From NCBI GenBank assembly GCA_913055605.1, contig CAJXKJ010000021.1, positions 1 through 49,446 of the forward strand: a stretch of DNA of 49,446 nucleotides, read 5' to 3'. The DNA comes from an uncultured Euryhalocaulis sp. (GTDB lineage: Bacteria > Pseudomonadota > Alphaproteobacteria > Caulobacterales > Maricaulaceae). The position numbers and the translations under genes are program-made. Numbering within the stretch: position 1 is the stretch's first letter; each line of letters opens with the position of its first letter. Shown here piece after piece: positions 43,973 through 49,446 of this stretch. Under the pieces are notes generated by a model that was given only the letters and a program-made list of their open reading frames with translations, ran no database searches and was not told where the DNA came from.

Positions 43973-45172
43973 GTGAGCGAGCATAACGACTTCCACCGCA
44001 TCTCGCGGCTGCCTCCCTACGTGTTCGAGGAGGTCAACAAGCTGAAGCTGGAGCTTCGGCGCGGCGGCGCGGACATCATCGATTTCGGCATGGGCAATCC
44101 GGACCTGACCCCGCCGAAACATATCGTCGACAAGCTGTGCGAGACGGTGAGCAAGCCGAACGTGCACCGCTATTCGACCTCGCGCGGGATTCCGGGCCTG
44201 CGGCGGGCCTGCGCGGCCTATTACCAGCGCCGGTTCGGCGTCGAGCTGGACCCCAATTCCGAGGTCGTGGCGACGCTGGGCTCCAAGGAAGGCTTCGCGA
44301 ACCTGGCGCAGGCGATTACCGCGCCGGGCGATCTGGTCCTGGTGCCCGAGCCGTCCTATCCGATCCACGCCTATGGCTTCGTGATCGCGGGCGCGGCGCT
44401 GCGCCAGATTCCGGCGCACGACCCGGAGGCCTATCTGCGCGGCCTGCACGATGCGGCGGCGTCCTCCACCCCGCCGCCGCGGGCGGCGGTGGTCTGTTAT
44501 CCGTCCAACCCGACGGCGCAGACCGCGACGCTGGATTTCTATCGCGAGGTCGTGGAGCTGGCGAAGCGGTTCGACCTGATGATCCTGTCCGACCTCGCCT
44601 ATGCGGAGCTGTATTTCGAGGAGAAGCCGCCCTCGATCTTCGAGATCGGGGGTGCGAAGGACGTGGCGGTGGAGACGATCTCCCTGTCCAAGATGTATTC
44701 GATGGCGGGCTGGCGGGTCGGCTTCGCGGTCGGCAACCAGCGCATGATCGCGGCGCTGGCGCGGGTGAAATCCTATCTGGACTATGGCGCGTTCACGCCG
44801 ATCCAGGTGGCGGCGTGCGCGGCGCTGAACGGCCCGCAGGACTATCTGGACGAGATGCGCGCGACCTACCGGCGCCGGCGCGACGTCCTGATCGAGACGT
44901 TCGGCGACGCGGGATGGGACATCCCGCCGCCGGCGGCCACGATGTTCTGCTGGGCCAAGCTGCCGCCGGCGCTGGAGCATCTGGGGTCTCTGGAGTTCGC
45001 GCGCCGCCTGATGATCGAATCCCAGGTCGCGGTGTCCCCGGGGGTCGGCTTCGGCCCGGCCGGGGAGGGCTATGTCCGTCTGGCGCTGGTCGAGAACCGG
45101 CAGCGTATTCGCCAGGCCGCGCGGAATCTGAAAGAATTCTTGAAGGCTCCCGGAGCGAAGGCGGCCGAATAA
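43973..45172 (+). CDS. Class I/II aminotransferase, AlaC / LL-diaminopimelate aminotransferase-like
   Basis: 399 residues from a GTG start with GGGGAGGGG upstream. DFHRISRLPPYVFEEVNKLKLELRRGGADIIDFGMGNPDLTPPKHI opens the fold; VATLGSKEGFANLAQAI, VVCYPSNPTAQTA (Asn that contacts PLP), SDLAYAELYFE and SLSKMYSMAGWRVGF with the PLP lysine follow. E. coli AlaC, a glutamate-pyruvate aminotransferase, is the closest well-studied relative by pattern; annotations as LL-DAP aminotransferase are frequent but unproven. In relatives hom (homoserine dehydrogenase) often lies between this gene and glpX; here there is none. Confidence 0.88.
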   Translation: MSEHNDFHRISRLPPYVFEEVNKLKLELRRGGADIIDFGMGNPDLTPPKHIVDKLCETVSKPNVHRYSTSRGIPGLRRACAAYYQRRFGVELDPNSEVVATLGSKEGFANLAQAITAPGDLVLVPEPSYPIHAYGFVIAGAALRQIPAHDPEAYLRGLHDAAASSTPPPRAAVVCYPSNPTAQTATLDFYREVVELAKRFDLMILSDLAYAELYFEEKPPSIFEIGGAKDVAVETISLSKMYSMAGWRVGFAVGNQRMIAALARVKSYLDYGAFTPIQVAACAALNGPQDYLDEMRATYRRRRDVLIETFGDAGWDIPPPAATMFCWAKLPPALEHLGSLEFARRLMIESQVAVSPGVGFGPAGEGYVRLALVENRQRIRQAARNLKEFLKAPGAKAAE

Positions 45173-45231
45173 GCGGCTGTTTGGGATCGCTGGACCAGTG
45201 GAGCGCCTGTCAGCGTGGAAAATAGGGGTGG

Positions 45232-46194
45232 ATGATGGCCGGTAGCGTGCTTGACGACAGTCTTGCCTTTGGAGCCTTGCGGGCGTGCGAGGAAGCGGCG
45301 GTGGCCGCATGCCGCCTGGTCGGGCGGGGCGATGAAAAGGCGGCCGACCAGGCCGCCGTGGACGCCATGCGCGCAGGCCTGAACCGGATTCCCATGAAGG
45401 GCCGGATCGTGATCGGCGAGGGCGAGCGCGACGAGGCGCCGATGCTCTATATCGGCGAGGAAGTCGGCACCGGCGAGGGGCCGGAGATCGACATCGCGCT
45501 GGACCCGCTGGAAGGCACGACGCTGACCGCCAAGGCGATGGCGAACGCGCTGGCCGTGCTGGCGCTGGCGCCGCGCGGCGGCCTGCTCTATGCGCCCGAC
45601 ACCTATATGGACAAGCTGGCTATCGGGCCGGGTTATCCGGCCGGCGTTGTCGATCTGGACGCCAGCCCCGCGGACAATGTGAAGGCGCTGGCCAAGGCCA
45701 AGGGCAAGGACGTGTCCGACATGACGGTGTGCGTCCTGGACCGGCCGCGGCATGAAGAGATCATCTCCGGCCTGCGCGGCGCGGGCGCGCGCATCCATCT
45801 GATCACCGACGGCGACGTGGCCGGCATTATCGCCACGACCAATCCCAAGACCGGCATCGACATGTATGTCGGCCAGGGCGGCGCGCCGGAAGGCGTGCTG
45901 GCGGCCGCGGCGCTGCGCTGTGTCGGCGGCCAGATGCAGGGCCGGCTGTTCTTCCGCAACGACGACGAGCGCGGACGCGCGGCGAAGACCGGGATCGAGG
46001 ATCTGGACCGCAAATACGATCTGCGCGACATGGCCTCGAAGGACACGATCTTCATCGCCACCGGCGTGACCAATGGCGGCATGCTGGATGGCGTGTCGAC
46101 GGGCGCGGGCGGGGTCCGCACCCATTCGATGGTCATGGATTCGGCCAGCGGCGCGGTGCGCCGGGTGCGCACCCGCATGCCCGTGAAGGCGTGA
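45232..46194 (+). CDS. glpX: Class II fructose-1,6-bisphosphatase
   Basis: 320 residues (ATG 45235 is an alternative start). RIVIGEGERDEAPMLYIGEEVG and the metal site IALDPLEGTTLTAKAMANALAVLA are GlpX hallmarks; KLAIGPGYPAGVVDLDASP and FIATGVTNGGMLDGV complete the fold. It dephosphorylates fructose 1,6-bisphosphate in gluconeogenesis and, where present, the Calvin cycle. AGGGG precedes the start. Its stop overlaps the recJ start as GTGA. Confidence 0.94.
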   Translation: MMAGSVLDDSLAFGALRACEEAAVAACRLVGRGDEKAADQAAVDAMRAGLNRIPMKGRIVIGEGERDEAPMLYIGEEVGTGEGPEIDIALDPLEGTTLTAKAMANALAVLALAPRGGLLYAPDTYMDKLAIGPGYPAGVVDLDASPADNVKALAKAKGKDVSDMTVCVLDRPRHEEIISGLRGAGARIHLITDGDVAGIIATTNPKTGIDMYVGQGGAPEGVLAAAALRCVGGQMQGRLFFRNDDERGRAAKTGIEDLDRKYDLRDMASKDTIFIATGVTNGGMLDGVSTGAGGVRTHSMVMDSASGAVRRVRTRMPVKA

Positions 46195-48008
46195 CGGCGG
46201 CCGCCGCTCACGCATCGCCCGCGGGCGACCTCTATTGCCTCGACGTCGTGCGCAGCGCGCTGGGAAAGCGCTGGCTGATGCGCCCGTGCGACGACGCGCT
46301 GGCCGGGGCGCTGTCGCGCCGGCTGGGCGCGCCGGACGCGCTGGGCCGGCTGCTGGCCGCGCGCGGCGTGTCGGTGGAGGAGGGCGAGCGGTTTCTGGCC
46401 CCGGCCCTGCGCGACAGTTTTCCGGACCCGTCCAGCTTCGCCGACATGGACCGGGCCGCGCGCCTGGCCTGGGACGCCGCGGAGGCGGGCCGGGGGCTGG
46501 CGGTGTTCGCCGATTATGATGTGGACGGGGCGTCCTCCGCCGCGCAGCTGATCCGCTATTTCCGGATGCTGGGCGTGGAGATCGACCTCTATGTCCCCGA
46601 CCGGGTCTCCGAGGGCTATGGCCCGAGCGCGGCGGCGTTCCGCACGCTGAAACAGCGCGGCGCGGCGCTCGTCTTCACCGTGGATTGCGGGGCGGCGGCG
46701 CATGCGGCGCTGGAGTCCGCGGCGGACGAGGCGATCGACGTCGTGGTGCTGGACCACCATCTGATGACCGGATCGCCACCGCGCGCGGCGGCGCTGGTCA
46801 ATCCGAACCGGCCCGACTGTGGCTCCGGGCAGGGCGGGCTGGCGGCGGCGGGCGTCACGTTTGTGTTTCTGGCGGCGATGAACCGCGAGGGGCGGCGGCG
46901 CGGCGCGTTTTCGGATGCGCGGCCGGAGCCGGACCTGTTCGGCCTCTTGGACCTCGCCGCGCTGGGCACGATCTGCGACATGGTCCCGCTGACCGGGTTC
47001 AACCGGGCCTTGGCCACGCAGGGGCTGCGCCTGATGGGCGCGGGGCGCAATCCGGGGGTGATGGCGCTGGCCGCCGCCGCCGGCCATGACCGCGGCTATG
47101 ACGCCTATGCGGCGGGATTCATCCTGGGGCCGCGCATCAATGCCGGCGGGCGGATCGGACGGTCCGATCTGGGCGCGCGGCTGCTGTCCACCGACGACGC
47201 GCAGGAGGCCGCGACCATCGCGGCGGAGCTGGACGCGCTGAATTTGCGCCGCCGGGATGTCGAGGCGGAGATCGTGGAGCAGGCGGCGGGACAGGCCGAG
47301 CGCCTGATCCGCGCCAGCGACCCGCCGGTTCTGGTGGTTGGGGCCGAGGGCTGGCACCCGGGCGTCGTCGGCATCGTCGCCTCGCGGCTGGTGGAGCGGT
47401 TCTCCCGCCCCGCCGTGGTGATCGGCTGGGGCGCGGGGGACACGCATGCGCGCGGATCCGGCCGGTCCGTCGCCGGGATCAATCTGGGCGAGGCGATCGC
47501 GCGCGGGGCGCGCGAAGGCGTGCTGACCGCCGGGGGCGGGCACGCCATGGCGGCGGGGATGACGGTCGAGGTTTCCAAGCTGGAGGCGTTCCGGGCCTGG
47601 CTGGAGGACGCGCTGCGCGGCGCGGCGGCCGAGACCCCGGCGCCGGGGCTGGACATCGACGCGGTGATGAGCGCCGGGGCGCTGACCGCGGAGCTGGTGG
47701 AGATGTGGGAGCGCGCCGGGCCGTTCGGACAGGGCAATCCCGAGCCGCTGGTGGTCGTGGCCGATGCGCGGATCGCCTACGCCGAGGCGCTGCGCGGCGG
47801 GCATGTGCGGGTGCAGATCGAGGATTCGGCGGGCCGCCGGGCCTCAGGCATCGCGTTCCGGGCGGAGGAGACGGCGCTGGGCGCGGCGCTGCTGACGGCG
47901 CGGGATTCGCGGGTGCATCTGGCCGGGCGGCTGCGGCGCAACGAATGGCAGGGCCGGGTGCGCGCCGATCTGCATATCGTGGACCTGGCCCCGGCGGCGG
48001 CGCGCTGA
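46191..48008 (+). CDS. recJ: Single-stranded-DNA-specific exonuclease RecJ
   Basis: 605 residues from a GTG. DHH phosphoesterase core: VFADYDVDGASSAAQLIRYFRMLG, VFTVDCGAAAHAAL, VVVLDHHLMTG with the DHH motif, DLAALGTICDMVPL; the DHHA1 part ends AGGGHAMAAGMTVE, and an OB-like domain follows from ~485. RecJ degrades 5' ssDNA ends in recombination and repair. The N-terminal ~55 residues are variable. It directly follows glpX, as usual in alphaproteobacteria. Confidence 0.95.
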   Translation: MTAAAAHASPAGDLYCLDVVRSALGKRWLMRPCDDALAGALSRRLGAPDALGRLLAARGVSVEEGERFLAPALRDSFPDPSSFADMDRAARLAWDAAEAGRGLAVFADYDVDGASSAAQLIRYFRMLGVEIDLYVPDRVSEGYGPSAAAFRTLKQRGAALVFTVDCGAAAHAALESAADEAIDVVVLDHHLMTGSPPRAAALVNPNRPDCGSGQGGLAAAGVTFVFLAAMNREGRRRGAFSDARPEPDLFGLLDLAALGTICDMVPLTGFNRALATQGLRLMGAGRNPGVMALAAAAGHDRGYDAYAAGFILGPRINAGGRIGRSDLGARLLSTDDAQEAATIAAELDALNLRRRDVEAEIVEQAAGQAERLIRASDPPVLVVGAEGWHPGVVGIVASRLVERFSRPAVVIGWGAGDTHARGSGRSVAGINLGEAIARGAREGVLTAGGGHAMAAGMTVEVSKLEAFRAWLEDALRGAAAETPAPGLDIDAVMSAGALTAELVEMWERAGPFGQGNPEPLVVVADARIAYAEALRGGHVRVQIEDSAGRRASGIAFRAEETALGAALLTARDSRVHLAGRLRRNEWQGRVRADLHIVDLAPAAAR

Positions 48009-48081
48009 AAAAACCGCGCTTTGCCCGCGCCTTCGGCTTGCGGTTGGATTCCCGAGTCATTATACCCACGCGCCTGACTGC

Positions 48082-48156
48082 GGGCCCTTCGTCTATCGGT
48101 TAGGACGCCAGGTTTTCAACCTGGAAAGAGGGGTTCGATTCCCCTAGGGCCTGCCA
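48082..48156 (+). tRNA. tRNA-Glu(UUC)
   Basis: 75 bases including encoded CCA. The acceptor GGGCCCT pairs with AGGGCCT (one G-T pair). The anticodon arm CCAGG-TTTTCAA-CCTGG shows anticodon TTC; the T arm AGGGG-TTCGATT-CCCCT is regular. It lies between recJ and the convergent phospholipase D gene. Confidence 0.95.
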
Positions 48157-48209
48157 CTCAGCTTTTTCCGGAAAATCCGAATATCCGCCGTCCTGCGCCC
48201 GTTTCGGCG

Positions 48210-49446
48210 TCAGGGGCCGGGCATGACGGCGCGGCGGAACAGGCCGCGTCTGGCGATGGGTTCGAAGGTCTCTTCCGGGCCTTCGGGGTCCAGCAGCTCG
48301 TTGTCCGCCAGCCATTCGGCGACGCCGGGCAGGTCCGGCGCCTTGTAGGGGGTCAGGCTGCGGCCGGAGGGGCCGCGCAGGGCCTCCACCGCGCCGATCA
48401 GGCCGTGCGCGTCCACGGCCCGGCGCACGTCGGCGGGGCCGGTTCCCAGATGCTCGGCCATCAGGCTTTCGCGCAAATCGCGGATCGCGTCGCGGTCCGC
48501 GTCCGAGCGGGCGGTGAGGGAGATGTCGCATTCGGTGTCCAGCCGCATGGAGCGGTTGTTCATGTTGGACGAGCCGACGCGCAGGATGGCGTCGTCGGCG
48601 ATGAACACCTTGGCGTGGACATAGATCGGCGCGCCGGCCGCGGTGTGCGGGTGATAGATGCGGAACCGGCCGCCATTTTCCAGCCGGTCCAGCGCGCCGG
48701 TCAGGCGGGCGCGGGCGGTGTCCATGGCGACGGGCTGGAGCCAGCCTTCGGCCGAGACAGGATTGATGAGAACGATCTCCGGCGGGTCGTCCGCCTGCAG
48801 CCTTTTGGCGATGGCTTCGGCGATCTTGCGGGAGGCGAAATACTGGCTCTCCGCATAGATGAAGCGGCGGGCGGCGGCGATGTGGTCCAGATACAGCCGC
48901 TCGATCTCATGGATGCTGGACTCGCCATCCTCCTGGCGCGGCCAGGTGCGGCAGATGGCGACGTCCGTGTCGCGGAATTTCGGTTCGACGCTTTCGGGCC
49001 AGCCGGGCTCGGCCTCCTCCACCGGCGCCAGTTTCCCGCCGCCGGCCTTTTCCCAGCGATCGCGGCAGAGCTGGCCCAGATCGGCGGCGGCGGGGCCGGA
49101 CAGGACGGTGGTGGCGTCGTGCCAGGGGCCGCAGGGCTTGCCGTTCGGCAGGTGGCGGGCGTCGTCATCGTCGGCGTGGGCGCGCCGGTCCCAGCGGGTG
49201 CAGAGCATGTCGATGCCGCCGCAGAAGGCGACGTCGTCGTCCACCACCACGATCTTCTGGTGATGCGAGGCGCCCGCCGGATGGACGCCGTCGAAGCGCA
49301 TATGGATGCGGCTGTGGCGCAGCCAGCGCCAGAGCGTGCCGAGCGCGCCGCCGCGGAACACCGCCTTCAGCGCGCCCATGTCCCAGCGCAGGATATAGAC
49401 GTCCAGATCCGGGTTGCGCTTCACAAGCCAGGTCAGGAACGGGCCG
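48210..49446 (-). CDS. Phospholipase D-like protein (5' end outside window)
   Basis: Partial gene; at least 411 codons are visible and the frame stays open to the right edge (GPFLTWLVKRNPDLDVYILRWDM), so the N-terminus is missing. Two HKD motifs are present: HHQKIVVVDDDVAFCGGID and, later, HAKVFIADDAILRVGSSNMNNRS, typical of the PLD superfamily. Such proteins cleave or transfer phosphatidyl groups, and some act as cardiolipin synthases. The wording GIDMLCTRWDRRAHADDD resembles plant-type PLD-like bacterial enzymes. A C-terminal ~90-residue helical segment follows. Likely membrane-associated; substrate unknown. Confidence 0.88.
   Translation of the reverse strand, partial: GPFLTWLVKRNPDLDVYILRWDMGALKAVFRGGALGTLWRWLRHSRIHMRFDGVHPAGASHHQKIVVVDDDVAFCGGIDMLCTRWDRRAHADDDDARHLPNGKPCGPWHDATTVLSGPAAADLGQLCRDRWEKAGGGKLAPVEEAEPGWPESVEPKFRDTDVAICRTWPRQEDGESSIHEIERLYLDHIAAARRFIYAESQYFASRKIAEAIAKRLQADDPPEIVLINPVSAEGWLQPVAMDTARARLTGALDRLENGGRFRIYHPHTAAGAPIYVHAKVFIADDAILRVGSSNMNNRSMRLDTECDISLTARSDADRDAIRDLRESLMAEHLGTGPADVRRAVDAHGLIGAVEALRGPSGRSLTPYKAPDLPGVAEWLADNELLDPEGPEETFEPIARRGLFRRAVMPGP

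Overview
The window is a gene-dense stretch of a high-GC alphaproteobacterial chromosome. The lineage markers are a C4-type 5-aminolevulinate synthase (HemA), a DUF2849 gene between cysG and cysI, a CBP3-type bc1 chaperone beside plsX-fabH-ihfA-merR, an LdtR-type MarR regulator, a H+-pumping pyrophosphatase, a COX15-type heme A synthase, class I PHA synthase and the nrdR-rib-nusB-thiL run. No 16S rRNA or strong species marker is present. A marine Maricaulales/Hyphomonadales-like bacterium fits the gene content, but that is inference. No gene-free stretch exceeds 300 bases, and I see no IS element, integrase, transposase or CRISPR array.

Layout. (1) 1-5463: minus-strand histidine operon hisR-hisG-hisD-hisCB-hisH (hisH runs off the left edge), with hisN-like phosphatase divergent and a 20-bp palindrome between them. 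The genes overlap by 3 to 26 bases and hisC is fused to hisB. (2) 5478-7537: a GC-poor SieB-like membrane protein gene, then a LysR regulator with a co-oriented DHFR/RibD_C-like reductase. (3) 7657-14053: assimilatory sulfate reduction and cysteine synthesis: cysG, DUF2849, cysI, a DUF934-CysH fusion, cysK and ferredoxin-NADP reductase. (4) 14054-19685: hairpin-rich spacer, hemB, HIBCH-type hydrolase, LdtR-like regulator, GDPD, hemA and a small conserved protein. (5) 19702-24309: lipoprotein PQQ alcohol dehydrogenase with heme c, glyA, GNAT. (6) 24370-31262: nrdR, ribD reductase domain, GFA protein, ribE, ribBA (degenerate RibA half), ribH, nusB, AHSA1/ArsR pair, thiL, secreted unknown. (7) 31408-37586: hppA, bamE, CBP3 chaperone, plsX, fabH, ihfA, merR. 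(8) 37715-41545: tRNA-Pro, ctaA, propeller lipoprotein, rplM-rpsI, small unknown. (9) 41674-49446: phaC with a histone-H1-like Lys/Ala/Pro tail, aminotransferase, glpX, recJ, tRNA-Glu and a partial phospholipase D protein.

How the genes work together. The cys block makes siroheme (CysG) for the CysI reductase, delivers sulfite through the CysH fusion, probably feeds electrons through ferredoxin and the adjacent reductase, and captures sulfide with CysK. HemA, HemB and CtaA belong to the heme pathway, which shares uroporphyrinogen III with siroheme synthesis. The rib genes supply flavin for the reductases and ThiL supplies thiamine diphosphate.

The least ordinary items are the PHA synthase with a DNA-binding-like tail, the HisC-HisB and DUF934-CysH fusions, the TrpR-family regulator with a candidate operator in the his promoter, the SieB-like gene in a GC-poor patch, and a RibD that lacks its deaminase half. 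I did not find a clear multi-gene undescribed system; most of the window is conserved housekeeping gene content.
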